Positions 29,186 to 39,912 of a stretch of 55,696 nt of DNA are shown piece after piece; within the stretch, counting starts at the first letter, position 1, and each line of letters opens with the position of its first letter. This stretch comes from Symbiodinium natans (lineage: Eukaryota > Sar > Dinophyceae > Suessiales > Symbiodiniaceae). The notes beneath the pieces were generated by a model. The model was not told the origin of the DNA. It worked only from the letters and a program-made list of their open reading frames with translations, and did not search any database. The translations under genes were made by a program, and so were the position numbers. The stretch is from the NCBI GenBank assembly GCA_905221605.1, contig CAJNDS010000877.1, positions 1 through 55,696 of the forward strand. Reading direction: 5' to 3'.

Positions 29186-29509
29186 AGCTTGCCAACCAAG
29201 AACCTTCACCCTTTTCCATCCCCTAAACCCCCACATACCCAGCATCATTTCAAGACCCTATACCCCTAAGAGTTGCAGAAAGCCCCAAAACCGAAGCCTG
29301 AAGCCTCTCAGCTCAACTGTGAAGTGCTAAAGCCCTGCACCCCTCAACACCCTGGGCCCTGAACACCAAAACGCCCCAAAACCCCAAAAACACCCTGAAC
29401 CCCTGGACACGAAACACCACACAAACTGAACCCTAAACCCTAAACCCTAAACCCTAGACCCTCGACCCTAGACCCTAGGCCCTAAACCCTAAAATCTCGG
29501 GCTCACCAG

Positions 29510-29573
29510 ACGCAGCTCCAGTCCCTGGAGAAGCCACGCAGTGCCTTGCTCAGCTGCTTCAGGGGCTCCCCAG
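29510..29573 (+). CDS. exon-like island, unknown protein
   Basis: CTCACCAG acceptor, TQLQSLEKPRSALLSCFRGS then P, GT donor CAG|GTGTTC. Both edges consistent; a - strand frame here is the weaker reading. Confidence 0.45.
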
Positions 29574-29930
29574 GTGTTCGGGGTTTTAGGGCTTTAGGGG
29601 GGTTGAGGGTTGAGGGTTGACGGTTGAGGGAAGACCCTGTAAGGAGAGGTTCAGGGTTTAGGGCTTTGGGCTTTGGGGCTTTAGTGCCTGTAATGAGGGC
29701 GTTTAAGATGTCAGGGTTTAGGGGGTTTAGGGTTTTGGGGTTTTGGGCTTTTAGACTTGTACGGTTCGGGGTTTTAGGGTTTTTGGGTGTAGGTCTTTTG
29801 TTCATCAGGGGTTTAGGGGTTTGGGGCTTCAGGGTTTATAGGGTTCAGGGGAGATGGTTTTGGAAACCTCAACACCCAACTTCAACCTCAAGCTGCCATT
29901 TGTGTTAGAGCTCCCCGCATGTGCCTTGAG

Positions 29931-30024
29931 GTGACTATCCCTGGAAGTACTACGGCGGCCACGAGCCGTGGAGAACGCCAGTGCTGGCGACTGCTGAAAA
30001 GCGCTCAGTGGCTGTTATTCTGCA
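29931..30024 (+). CDS. exon-like island, unknown protein
   Basis: CCTTGAG acceptor; DYPWKYYGGHEPWRTPVLAT then AEKRSVAVILQ. Aromatic-rich, strongly protein-like; family unknown. Confidence 0.55.
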
Positions 30025-30588
30025 GGGCCTACTAAACCCTAAGGCGAACTGCCGACTTTGGCCCTGCAAACTACAGTCAACCCCACATCGCCTTAAACCC
30101 TTTGCCCTAAACCCCCAAAATCCATAAACCCTGAACCCCAAACCCAAAACCCCACCCTAAACCCTATACCCTAAACCCACACAGGCACCCAGAGCTCCTG
30201 GAAGCCCCTTAGAAGTAGGCAGTCCGGTGCCTCACGGCGTTTATCGGGGGACATAGTTCCCGAATTCTCGACTAAAGAGCTATCATATTCCCCCCCCTCC
30301 AAATATCAGAGGGTCCAAACAGGGACTTCTCTCTTACAGTCGGCCCTGAATAACCCTAAGCCCTAAACCGGTTTGGCAGTTCGCACACCCCCCGAGAATC
30401 TCGAGAATAGAACAAGTGCCCAACAACCCCGAAGCCCGAAGCCCTTGAGACACAAAGGCCAAGGCCCCAACCCCTAAGCCATAAAGCCATACACCACAAA
30501 TTGCTTAAGAACACCCAAACAGCACAAGATATTCTTTCTTGTAAACTTGTAAGGGCTGGCGAATCAAGATTTTCCTATGAAACTGCAG

Positions 30589-30636
30589 AAAGTGGAGGAC
30601 TACGGTGCAGCCAGCAGTAGCAACAACAACAAATCC
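30589..30636 (+). CDS. short exon-like island
   Basis: AACTGCAG acceptor; KVEDYGAASSSNNN. The Asn run comes from a CAACAACAAC tract also seen near 25797. Confidence 0.35.
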
Positions 30637-30816
30637 GCAAAACAAATTCGGACCCTAAACCCTAAACCCGCAACCCCAAACCCTCATCAGCGCGGCGAAT
30701 CCTCAGGTACGATTCCAATATTATTGCGGTGGTCCTTAGCCAGCCGGGGCACCTGTGGGTTGCCTCAACCTAGGGTTTAGGGGTTGAGGGTTTACCCCTA
30801 AACCCCTGGACCCCAG

Positions 30817-30897
30817 GCGGAAATTGCTCTCTGTTGCCTCAAATCCACACCTCTAGCGGTTGAGGTTCAAGCAATTCGGACCCTGAAATCCTCCTGA
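30817..30897 (+). CDS. possible 3' terminal exon
   Basis: ACCCCAG acceptor; AEIALCCLKSTPLAVEVQAI then RTLKSS and TGA. An upstream micro-island ISAANPQ (ending CAG|GTACGA at 30706) could join it. Confidence 0.45.
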   Translation, partial: AEIALCCLKSTPLAVEVQAIRTLKSS

Positions 30898-30951
30898 GAG
30901 GCTTACCCGCTGTCTTTTGTTGGGTGTACCGAGCTTCCTTCTTGTAGCATC

Positions 30952-31075
30952 CTAGATTACTATAACCCTACTTATAATACCCCTAAAGGGCCTTATAGGG
31001 GTTATCCCAATTATAAGTAGGGTTATAAGTACAGTTATGACTGGTTAGTAAGTCCCATGAACCTTCAAGTACACC
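30952..31075. repeat. dispersed repeat family R12, copy 2
   Basis: 'attataagtagggttataag' and 'ggttagtaagtcccatgaac'. The left part 'ctataaccctacttataata' is the inverse of the centre, so the unit can fold. 31260-32160 beyond it holds only degenerate repeat and G-run sequence with no gene I can support. Confidence 0.55.
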
Positions 31076-32320
31076 TCAGAGGGTCTGGTTTTTAAGCCAT
31101 GGATTGAGAACCCAGGGTCGAGAAACAGGAAGCCTCAGAAGGGAGGGAGGCGCTGTAAAAGCCAGGAAAGAGAGGCGCAACACCTCCCTAGGGTTTAGGG
31201 TTTAGGGTTTAGGGTTTAGGGTTTAGGGTTTAGGGTTTAGGGTTTGGGGATGTGTGGGCTGTAGGGGGCTCAAAACCCTCCGCCCTTTCCTGACAATCCC
31301 GCAGCCCCAACACACCCTAAACCCGGAGCATCAGCAACCCTTCACAACCGAAGAACTTCAAGCCCAAAACACCTATCCCTGAAGGACCCAAGAACCCTAA
31401 GCACCCGAAAGCCCAATCCTTGAAGAACCTAAGAACCTCACACCCTAAACCGCCCGCGCTCCGCAAACCAGGCCACGGGGGGGGGGGGGGGGGGAGAGGG
31501 AAACCATAAACCTAAACCCTCAACCCGAAGCACTAACAATATACAAACCCGTAAGCCTTAAACCCAAACCCACCATGAAACACAGAAGAGAAGAGGGAAA
31601 GCCCGAAACCTTAACCGCCTCATCCCTGTCCACTAACTCTGAACCGTAAACCCGCCCCGAACCACACGGGGGAGAGGGAGCCGAAACCCGCACTTCAACC
31701 TTAAACCTTGAACCCTAAATAATCCTAGCGTCTAAACCCACCATGAAGGACAGACCATAAACCACGGGGGCGGGGGGGGTGGGTGGGGGGGGGAGGGGGT
31801 GGGTCTGTGAATGCACATTTTTTAAAAAGGCACAAACCCGAAGTCAAGTCCATCAGAACCTAGAACTCTAAACGCTAACTGCTAGCTCCATCCCCATCCT
31901 AAACCCTTAAACCGAAACCCTAAACCGCAAAGGTTCCTCCCACCAAGCCCACTGCGCGTGGGCGTGCAGGCGCTTCGGATCTTTTGAGGAAGGGCTTTTG
32001 GGGTTTACTGGAAGCCCTTTTGACTCAGAAAGTAGGGCGAGGGAGGTGGGGCTGGGGACGATAATCAGGTTTCTCTGGGGTACTAAGCAGTCAAAAGAGC
32101 TTCCAAGCAGAGAGTTTTTGGGGTTTTCTGGGGTTCAGACGTATGCACCCCCAGTTCAATCCTAAGGTGAGTTTGATTTCATGAAGGACTTCGGACCCGG
32201 AACCCCTAAACCCTGACTTGCACCCTAAACCCTAAGCCCTAAACCCTAAACCCAAAGCCCTAAACCCTAAATCCTAAACCCTAAACCCCAAACCCGAAAC
32301 CTTAAACCCTCCACCCTTAG

Positions 32321-32390
32321 CCTTCGTTCGTACCTTGTTAGTGCTCAGTTGATTTCGCTGGCAACACGCAAGTCCCTGTGCATCTTAGAC
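32321..32390 (+). CDS. exon-like island, unknown protein
   Basis: CCCTTAG acceptor; LRSYLVSAQLISLATRKSLC then ILD. Similar in feel to a Walker B strand (hydrophobic, then D), but not assignable. Confidence 0.4.
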
Positions 32391-32539
32391 CTTGGACCTT
32401 AGGGGTTTAGTGCGGGGTTTAGGGGGTTTAGGGTTTCGGGTTTCGGGCTTAGGGAAGTTTGGGGTTGTGGGTTTAGGGTGGAGGACACGGTGTATGGTTC
32501 AGGGTTTGGGATATCGACCTTAAGCCACAAACCGAGCAG

Positions 32540-32640
32540 TTATTGCTCGAGTTCCACAGATCGTCGATACGTCATGGATAGCCTCCATTGTTTACGGGGG
32601 CTGTCTTGGGGAGGGGGCTGCCAATGTCCTCTGCCGTTCC
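32540..32640 (+). CDS. exon-like island, hydrophobic
   Basis: GAGCAG acceptor; VIARVPQIVDTSWIASIVYG then GCLGEGAANVLCRS. Glycine-rich hydrophobic stretch as in polytopic membrane proteins. Confidence 0.5.
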
Positions 32641-32920
32641 CTAAACCCTAAACCCCAAAACCCCTAAACCCTAAACGATGCTATCCCTAAACCCGAAACC
32701 CTAAATCCTAAACCCGTAAACCCTAAACGATGACATTCTGGACCCAGCACCCACCTCGGGTTCGAGGCTCTCCGTGGTAGTTTAGGGTTTAGGGTTTAGG
32801 CTTTGAGACCTGAGGCTACAATCCACAGCCTCCTCCCTAGGGCTTAGGGTTTAGGGCTTAGGGTTTAGGGTTTAGGGCTTACGGTGTAGGGTTGAGGGTT
32901 TAGGGTTGACCTGCATCCAG

Positions 32921-33004
32921 GAAGAGATCTCGAAGCACGACTTCTTTCCCACGCAGGCACTCGTCTTGTTAATGTCAGCGGCTGTGCTTGGGCCACCGGT
33001 CTAG
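32921..33004 (+). CDS. exon-like island, predicted membrane segment
   Basis: CATCCAG acceptor; EEISKHDFFPTQALVLLMSA then AVLGPPV and TAG. May belong with 32540 to one membrane protein; the family is not identified. Confidence 0.5.
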   Translation, partial: EEISKHDFFPTQALVLLMSAAVLGPPV

Positions 33005-33112
33005 GGTTTGGGGTTTAGGGTTTAGGGTTTTGGGTTTTGAGTTTTGGGTTCAGGATTTTGGGTTTAGGGTTTTGGGTTTAGGGTAGCTTAGGCCTAAGCC
33101 CTGAAGAGCCAG

Positions 33113-33196
33113 GTGGTGGATGATGCAACGAACGGCTTCCACATGCGTACCTGGCCCCTTGGCAGCAGCACCTTACACGGCAAGCTACCCTGCTAG
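33113..33196 (+). CDS. exon-like island with stop
   Basis: GAGCCAG acceptor; VVDDATNGFHMRTWPLGSST then LHGKLPC and TAG. Confidence 0.45.
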   Translation: MVDDATNGFHMRTWPLGSSTLHGKLPC

Positions 33197-33384
33197 CGTG
33201 CGTCGTCTCTACTTTGCCAAGGCCAAAGCCCAAGCCCAAAAGCCCCGTAACCCTAAACCCTAGACCCAGGACCCTAAACCCTAGACCCTAGACCCTAAAC
33301 CCTAATCCCTAAACCCTGAACTTTAAACCCTAAACCCTACCTCAACCCTATACGAAGCCCTAGTCTGCCCGAAGCCCGACATCC

Positions 33385-33440
33385 CTGCACCCTGCCGAGC
33401 GAAGGCGACGCAGCTCTTTCGAAACCGGGGAAGTTGAAAG
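33385..33440 (+). CDS. exon-like island, Arg-rich
   Basis: LHPAERRRRSSFETGEVER ending at GT donor AAAG|GTCCAG. Left edge uncertain. Confidence 0.4.
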
Positions 33441-33585
33441 GTCCAGGGTTTAGGGTTCAGGGTTCAGGATTTAGGGTTTAGGATTAGGGTACACCCCAAA
33501 CCCTCAACCCTAAACCCTAAATACAGGTTTCAGGTTTACTCATGGAATTCTTGGGTTTGTTCTTGGGTTTGGTTTCAGGTTTCAG

Positions 33586-33644
33586 CGTTTCGTGCTTGCC
33601 CGCGCCTTTTCCAAAGGATCCCCTGAACTGCACTTGGCGGGAGG
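33586..33644 (+). CDS. exon-like island, unknown protein
   Basis: GTTTCAG acceptor; RFVLARAFSKGSPELHLAG ending at the telomere-tract donor (AGG|GTTTAG). Confidence 0.45.
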
Positions 33645-33737
33645 GTTTAGGGTTTAGGGTTTAGGGTTTAGGGTTTAGGGTTTAGGGTTTAGGGTTTAGG
33701 GTTTAGGGTTTAGGGTTTAGGGTTTAGGGTTTAGGGT
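33644..33737. repeat. TTTAGGG array, 13 units
   Basis: Perfect array filling most of the gap between two exon-like islands. Confidence 0.97.
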
Positions 33738-33751
33738 TGCAAGGTTGCAAG

Positions 33752-33832
33752 TCAAGGTATCTGGCGATGCATGGCGCCCTCATCCTGCTCTTCATCTACG
33801 TGTTGGTAGAGGCCACCGGAAGCCACCAAATC
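33752..33832 (+). CDS. exon-like island, transmembrane or signal segment
   Basis: TTGCAAG acceptor; SRYLAMHGALILLFIYVLVE then ATGSHQI. The run LILLFIYVLV is a convincing membrane-type helix. If translation began at the internal Met it would resemble a signal peptide. Confidence 0.5.
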
Positions 33833-34454
33833 CCTAAACCTAGAACCCGAAGACCCTAATTCCTACACCCCCCAAATCCTGAACCCTTAAGGGACCACGT
33901 TAAGGGAACTAAAACCCGCATACCCTAATTCCTGCATGCCCCAAATCCTGAACCCTAGAAAATCCTGGCTTCCGGCTATCGATAGCCTGCTGCGTAGCTC
34001 AGGCCACTTGGATCCATGAGGATTTGAGGGCGAGAGGTGTCAGGGGCCCATATTCCTTCATCTGCTATTTGCTTAAGAACCCCCCCCCCCAAACAAAAAA
34101 AGCAAATGGGTGTTCAGCAAATAGTAGAATATGAAGGGCGTAGTTGGGCTTATCAAGGTTGCAGTTGAGGAAACGGAGCCCCTACACCTAACCCTAAATC
34201 CTAAACCCTAATCCTAAACACTAAACCCCAAACCCTAAACCCTAAACCCTAACCCCTACACCTCCCCCCCTGCATCCTTATCCTTAAGGTCGTGCAACGG
34301 AGAATTCTTTCAATATCGAATCGGTGTTCGTGGCGGTCGACGCTGTGTGCTCCCTAGGCCTTAAACCCTAAGCCCTAACCCTAAACCCTAAGCCAAAAAC
34401 CCTAAAACCCTCAACCCTGCTAAGCTCGAAGGCCATATGTAGGGCTCCTGTCAG

Positions 34455-34508
34455 GCCATGACGCTCTCTGGCATCATGCAACATGGCATCCTCGGCTGGC
34501 AACTCAGA
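34455..34508 (+). CDS. exon-like island with GA donor
   Basis: CCTGTCAG acceptor; AMTLSGIMQHGILGWQLR, then GA donor AGA|GACTGA. Without the donor the frame stops at TGA. Confidence 0.45.
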
Positions 34509-35094
34509 GACTGAATTCCTTCAGTGTAGGGTCTTAGTTTCATATAGGGTTTAGGGTTGAGGGTTTGAGGTTTAATGTTTGGGGTTCAGGTTTTGGGGTT
34601 TTAGGTCCCTTGATTTTGTAGTGCGTGTGGAGTTTAGGGCTGGTGGGGCCCTGGTGTGGGCGTTCTTGATTTCTTGTTTCGGGGGTGGGTGTTCTGCAAA
34701 AGTCAGAATCAAGACTAGCAAGACGCCAGTTTAGCATGCCCCCCCCCCTCTGTTGAGGGCCACAAAAGCCGCACTCAACGTTCCTGGTAACTTCAGCCCT
34801 AAGCCCTAACATACAGACCAAAAAGCCCCTTAATAAGATACCCCACTCCCCCCGCAGCCTTATGACAACGAGCCCTAAACACCTGAACCCTAGAGTTGAA
34901 ACCTTTGCAGCTGCAGAAGTTGAACAGACTCTGGGGTTCAGTGTTAGGGCTTCGGCTGCCTTCAACCTTGAAACCCTTTTAGGGTTTAGGGTCTAGGGCA
35001 TAGCCTTTGGGTACTAACCCTAAACCCTAAACCCAACACCCCTTCGGGGGCAGGTGGGGGGGGAGGGGGGCCGGAAGGGGGAGGGCGGGGCACG

Positions 35095-35191
35095 GTGACT
35101 CCCACATCTCTCAGTGATGCAGCCCAGGCTATCAGTTATCGGGGAATCTTCCCTAAGTCAAGGGTGCACGAGTGCCTGGGTACACTCGCAG
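35095..35191 (+). CDS. exon-like island, unknown protein
   Basis: VTPTSLSDAAQAISYRGIFP then KSRVHECLGTLA, ending at GT donor GCAG|GTTCCT. Good composition; G-rich flank on the left. Confidence 0.5.
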
Positions 35192-35420
35192 GTTCCTCGC
35201 CTGCCCCCCCTTTGTTTTCATGATGAGGTTAGGGTTTTGGGTTTAGGGTTTAGGGTTTAGGGGGGACATGCGCCCGTTGGGTAGGGTTTAGGGGGAACTT
35301 GTTGGTGTCGCCGGAGCTGCTTCATCAGGTTCGGTCGGGAAAGCCCTAGACCATGCCAGCACCTAAACCGAATTCGCTAACTAACATACCAACTATCATG
35401 GTCATTCTACCACCAGTATA

Positions 35421-35562
35421 GGACCCTAAACCCTAAACCCTAAACCTAAACCCTAAACCCTAAACCCTAAACCCCAAACCCCAAACCCTAAACCCTAAAC
35501 CCTAAACCCTAAACCCTAAACCCTAAACCCTAAACCCTAAACCCTAAACCCTAAACCCTCCA
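35421..35562. repeat. CCCTAAA array, about 20 units
   Basis: Nearly perfect, with two CCCCAAA units. Confidence 0.97.
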
Positions 35563-35607
35563 CTCCCCACGCCCCAATCCCCACCTGCCCGCACCCGTCT
35601 ATGTCAG

Positions 35608-35690
35608 GTCTGGGCGTGCACTTTGGCCTTGACCAGTGGGACGAGGTCTGCGCGAGAGTTCCTTATAAAGCCAGAGTTTTAGAATTTCAA
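35608..35690 (+). CDS. exon-like island, unknown protein
   Basis: TATGTCAG acceptor; GLGVHFGLDQWDEVCARVPY then KARVLEF. Right edge not defined. Confidence 0.45.
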
Positions 35691-36280
35691 TCGGGCCCCC
35701 AAACCTACCCCAGTTTAGGGTGGTTAGGGTTTAGGGTTCACGTAGGGTTTAGGGGTTTAGGGGTTTAGGGTTTAGGGTTTGTGGTTTAGGGTTTAGGGCT
35801 TCATGTTAGCGTTAGGGTTTAGGCTTTGGGGTTTACAGGTTAGAAGTACACCCCCTGAGCCCAAAGTTCTAAAGCCCTCAACTCCCAGCTCGCTTAAGGT
35901 CTTTACTATTTCGGGTTTAGGGTTTAGGGCTTTGGGTTTAGGGTTTAGGGTTTAGGGTTTAGGGTTTAGGGTTTAGGGTTTGCACCCCTGCTGTAGCACC
36001 TTAGCTAAACCCACTCTGTAAATGGAAATGGAATGGCAATACACTGAACCCAGATCTGAGTTCTGATCCCTAAACTTTAGCCCTTGAAGCCTCTCACCCC
36101 TTTGTATTATCCTCAAACCCTCAAACCCTCTCACCCTGTGACCCTTCGAATCCTTTGAACCCAGGAGCAGGGTTTAGGGTTTAGGGTTTGAGGGTTTAGG
36201 GTTTAGGTTTTAGGGTTTTGGCCTACGAACCCTTTGAAACCCAAAGCCCACAGCCCTCAACCCTTCCCGGGCCCCACCAG

Positions 36281-36343
36281 GTCCTCAACCACACGGCGTT
36301 GGGGCCCCGCCTTTGCGGCTTTAGGGGCTGCGCTGGGTCATAA
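36281..36343 (+). CDS. exon-like island with stop
   Basis: CCCCACCAG acceptor; VLNHTALGPRLCGFRGCAGS and TAA. Confidence 0.4.
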   Translation, partial: VLNHTALGPRLCGFRGCAGS

Positions 36344-36350
36344 TGCTTGG

Positions 36351-36450
36351 GTTTAGGGTTTAGGGTTTAGGGTTTAGGGTTTAGGGTTTAGGGTTTAGGG
36401 TTTAGGGTTTAGGGTTTAGGGTTTAGGGTTTAGGGTTTAGGGTTTAGGGT
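36351..36450. repeat. TTTAGGG array, about 14 units
   Basis: Perfect array. 36451-36860 beyond it has poly-G/poly-C runs and no supported gene. Confidence 0.97.
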
Positions 36451-36864
36451 TACTAGGAGTCGTACTGAGCTTTGGGGGTTGTCATGGGTTGTTAGTGGGT
36501 AGAGGGCTTTCGTCGGTTCTAGTGAGCCTTCGTGGGTAGTGGGTGTTTGGGTTTAAAGGCAGACTGTGGGGGTGCCCGTTGCTTTTTTGTAGGTTGTCGG
36601 GGTTTCGGGGGGGGGGGGGGGGCTCTCAGAGGCTAGGGTTCTTAAGTCTTAAGGGTCAAGGGTGGTCCTCCCTAAGCTTCCCTAGGGTTCCCGAGGTGCC
36701 TACCGCCCATGAACCCCCCCCCCCCCCCGCCCCCATCCCTTAAGAACCCTATAAGGGGTTGCAGTGGCTGTTGCTGGGCTTCCGAGGTGGTAGTGTTTGG
36801 TTCCCTCTTCTCAGGGTGCAGGGTTTAGGGGTGAGGGCTTACGATTTAGGATTTAGGATTTAGG

Positions 36865-36985
36865 GCTGGGACCAAGAGTAGGCCCTTAGCCCGTATTCAC
36901 TTTTTAAAGTGTTTAGGTTGCCTTATCATCCCCTTAAAACCCAAAAAAGGCACCCTTTCATTCCTTCGGTTACTCTTGGGTCTAG
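36865..36985. mobile_element. MITE-like element, family R1
   Basis: CTGGGACCAAGAGTAGGCCC ... GGTTACTCTTGGGTCTAG; inverted ends ACC-AAGAGTA. Confidence 0.75.
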
Positions 36986-37206
36986 TGATTCTTCCTTACG
37001 TAGCCAGTTCACCGAGAACTCCAAGCCCCCGAAACCCTTGTTGGGGGCCTCGTTGTTTTGTTGGGCCTAAACCCTAAACCCTAAATCCTAATCCCTAAGA
37101 TTAAAGATGATTGCAGCCCAGGGCCTTCTTTGCTTTGCAGGCTTTAGGGTTCTTCGGTTTACGGTTTATGGTTTCGTTGTTGTTTAAGGCTTAGTGTTTT
37201 GGTTGC

Positions 37207-37588
<382 letters not shown>

Positions 37589-37759
37589 CGCATATGACCA
37601 AGGTTCGGGTTCTTAAGACAAGTCTTGACCCTAGACCATAAACCCCCAACCCGTAAACCTTAAGTCCCACAAGCCCCAATGCCGTAAATTTCCCTGGCCC
37701 TAAACCCTAAGCCCTTAACCCTAAACACTGAGTTTCCTTAAGCCCTCAACCCTGACCCT

Positions 37760-38041
37760 ATGCCGAGGGTTCAGGGCATCCTCCTGAGAACTCTCCTGCG
37801 ACCCTCCGATATTGCTGCAAGCATTGCTGCCAGTTTAGGCGCCTCCGACCGCCTCCAGCCGCTGATTGCCCAACCGCCGGACAGGAGGTACAGAGGCTGT
37901 ACCATCTTGCCCAGTGTGTGCCTTCCTGACACCTTCAGGTTTGCCCAGAACGAGGCCCAGGTCTGCTATGTAGACCATGATCACCGCCTCAGGTGCGCCC
38001 GCCCATGCAGCACCCAGCCTTTCTGCCAGCCCAGACTCTGA
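37760..38041 (+). CDS. open frame of 93 codons, unknown protein
   Basis: MPRVQGILLRTLLRPSDIAA ... FRFAQNEAQVCYVDHDHRLR ... TQPFCQPRL and TGA. The segment has normal complexity, GC-rich codons and no telomere units. The Cys/His-rich C-terminal part (CYVDHDHRLRCARPC) may bind metal. It could instead be two or three exons, since CTTCAG|GTTTGC and similar sites lie inside. Confidence 0.5.
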   Translation: MPRVQGILLRTLLRPSDIAASIAASLGASDRLQPLIAQPPDRRYRGCTILPSVCLPDTFRFAQNEAQVCYVDHDHRLRCARPCSTQPFCQPRL

Positions 38042-38262
38042 CGATCACGAAAGACACCAGTTTAGTCAGTGTCACGAATTCGACAAGCACCGTGAATCGG
38101 TGTGGGGCCATTTTCACAGCCCGTGAGGCCCTGGGAGCCCACCCTTGCCCAGCTCCCTAACTACAGTGTTTTTTGGGAGCGAAAGGGGCTTAGGGCTTCT
38201 AAATAGTGGGGTTACCAAAGTAGGGGTACCTTGTTTTGCTGGGAGGAGGTTCCTATAACAAG

Positions 38263-38374
38263 CTAGGACCGGGAGTAGGCCCGTTTTTCCTTTTTTCAGG
38301 GTTGGGGTTCCCTTATAATCCCTTTAAAACCAAAAAGGGCACCCTTTTTATTCCTAGGTTACTCCCGGGTCTAG
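38263..38374. mobile_element. MITE-like element, family R1, near-consensus copy
   Basis: CTAGGACCGGGAGTAGGCCC ... GGTTACTCCCGGGTCTAG. The outer 18 bp are inverted copies. CAAG flanks both ends, a possible 4-bp duplication. Confidence 0.8.
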
Positions 38375-38410
38375 CAAGGATTCTGAATTTTGGTGGTGAA
38401 GCTGAACCAG

Positions 38411-38503
38411 GATCCGCCGCAAAGCGCAACGAAATATCCACAGCAAGTTCCTCGACGATGCCCTGCACTCAGGGTCTGTGATGCCTGTAGGCCTCAGCGG
38501 TCA
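38411..38503 (+). CDS. exon-like island, unknown protein
   Basis: GAACCAG acceptor; RIRRKAQRNIHSKFLDDALH then SGSVMPVGLSGQ, ending near a TTTAG tract. A competing frame exists. Confidence 0.4.
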
Positions 38504-38778
38504 GGGTTTAGAGTCTAGGTTTTAGGCTTTTACGGCTTTGGGTTAGGATTCAGGACTTAGGGCTCAGGGCTTAGGGTTCCCTGCGGAGTAGAAAGAGACT
38601 AATATGCTTTGAAGCAAACTTGCACGGCGTAAAAAAGGCTTGGGGTTGGGCGGGAGGGGAGGGTTCGTTGCAAACACAATACTCGTACTTACATGATGGG
38701 TTTCAAAAGGCCTCACCCTGAACCCCCGAAACCTAAACCCTAGGCCCCCGAACCCTAAACCTTCTATCCAACCGGCAG

Positions 38779-38824
38779 TCTTTGGGCAGTACATGATGCC
38801 AGAGCTGAAGAAGAGCTTCTCAAC
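38779..38824 (+). CDS. short exon-like island
   Basis: ACCGGCAG acceptor; FGQYMMPELKKSFS. Last + strand island before the LTR element. Confidence 0.4.
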
Positions 38825-39088
38825 CCCAAACCCTGAATCCTCAGACCGCAAAATCTTCAACCCCAAGCCTCCCTAAACCCTAAGCCCGAAACCCTAAACC
38901 CTAAACCCTAAACCCTAAACCTGCAGGATACAGGATGTAGGGTGGGAGCCCTAAGCCTCCGAAGCCCTGAGCCCTAACTAAACCCCCAAAACCCTAAACC
39001 CTAAACCCTCCACCCTTCAACCCTAAACCCTAAACCCTAAACCCTAAACCCTAAACCCTAAACCCTAATCCCCAAGCACCTAAAAACA

Positions 39089-39200
39089 CTTGGTAGCCCA
39101 CGGGAACCCTTTTCCCTTTTTATGGGCTCTGGGTTCCCTTGTAAAGTAACCAACCCCAAAAAGGGTGCCCTTATCATAATATGGTTAGTGGGCTACTAAG
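39089..39200. mobile_element. MITE-like element, family R2, near-consensus copy
   Basis: CTTGGTAGCCCACGGGAACC ... ATGGTTAGTGGGCTACTAAG; 14-bp TIR with two mismatches. Only 55 bp from the LTR element. Confidence 0.8.
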
Positions 39201-39250
39201 AAACATAACAACCTCAAAGCCCCAAACCCCAATACCATAAGTTTAGGGTT

Positions 39251-39255
39251 TAGGG
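39251..39255. repeat. target-site duplication, left (TAGGG)
   Basis: TAGGG before the LTR, repeated at 48101-48105. It is part of a TTTAGGG unit. A sixth matching base (T) is ambiguous with the LTR end. Confidence 0.75.
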
Positions 39256-39542
39256 TACGGGGGGACAACCAAGGAAGGAAATCAACTCCCCTAATCGCCC
39301 TGAACTTATATTTCCCAGATCGAACCAAGAAACAACCAAGAACACGGATAAGAGCAACCCAGGGGGGAAGGAAAGGGGGAAGGAACCCACACCCTTACCA
39401 AACCCTAAGAACCCAGGCACTTCTTTTTGAACTTGTGGCTTTCTGTTCAAGCCCATCTTGAGCCAAATACGATTACCGGGTTCATTAACCCTTCCAACTT
39501 CCAACACTAACTCCTTTCTACAATACCAATTGCAGCTCCGCA
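39256..39542 (-). repeat. 3' LTR
   Basis: 287 bp, - strand 5'-TGCGGAGCTGC...CCCCCCGTA-3'. Identical to 47814-48100 except C at 39386 versus T at 47944. Starts with the TG expected of LTRs; ends TA rather than CA. Confidence 0.9.
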
Positions 39543-39550
39543 CTCCCCCT
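39543..39550 (-). promoter_or_regulatory. polypurine tract
   Basis: - strand AGGGGGAG ending exactly at the TG of the 3' LTR, the usual plus-strand primer position. Confidence 0.75.
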
Positions 39551-39570
39551 GTCCTAGGATTTCCTAGGAC
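39551..39570. repeat. perfect inverted repeat beside polypurine tract
   Basis: GTCCTAGGA-TT-TCCTAGGAC, a 9-bp stem with a 2-bp loop, directly upstream of the tract in element orientation. 39571-39912 is the element's 3' untranslated stretch, with no gene visible. Confidence 0.85.
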
Positions 39571-39912
39571 ACATTGGAGATGCAGATCTTTTGGCCAAAA
39601 ACTGCCATTACGGCAGCAGCCAGCTGCTTGAAATGCAAATTGTGGTTTAACGTCTTCCAGGACGGAATTATAGCACATTGGCTAACCTACTACCCATAGA
39701 GAATCTTTTTTCACCTTGATCCTCTCATCACTGAAGACTCCTTGGCCTTCTTCACCACAAACCGTGGTCTTCGCTACGCGAAAAGCTACTGACTCCTACT
39801 ATCAGGGATTTCCATACCCTTAATAGTAACCACCACCTTGTCAGCACATTGGCTGTTCCAGCGCACCGGTCTCCAGAAAGAGAAAAACCATCCCTTCATC
39901 CATACCATCCAA

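Noticed and set aside
32325-32390. MutS-like Walker B reading of RKSLCILD
   Set aside because: Only a few residues fit and the following DE-LGRGT segment was not found in neighbouring islands.
34540-34965. - strand frame of 141 codons
   Set aside because: Runs through degenerate telomere repeats (TLNPKP-type translation) and poly-C; + strand islands with splice sites overlap it.
39250-39678. - strand frame of 142 codons over the 3' LTR
   Set aside because: Its C-terminal half is the LTR copy of the ORF1 upstream open frame; no domain and no independent function.
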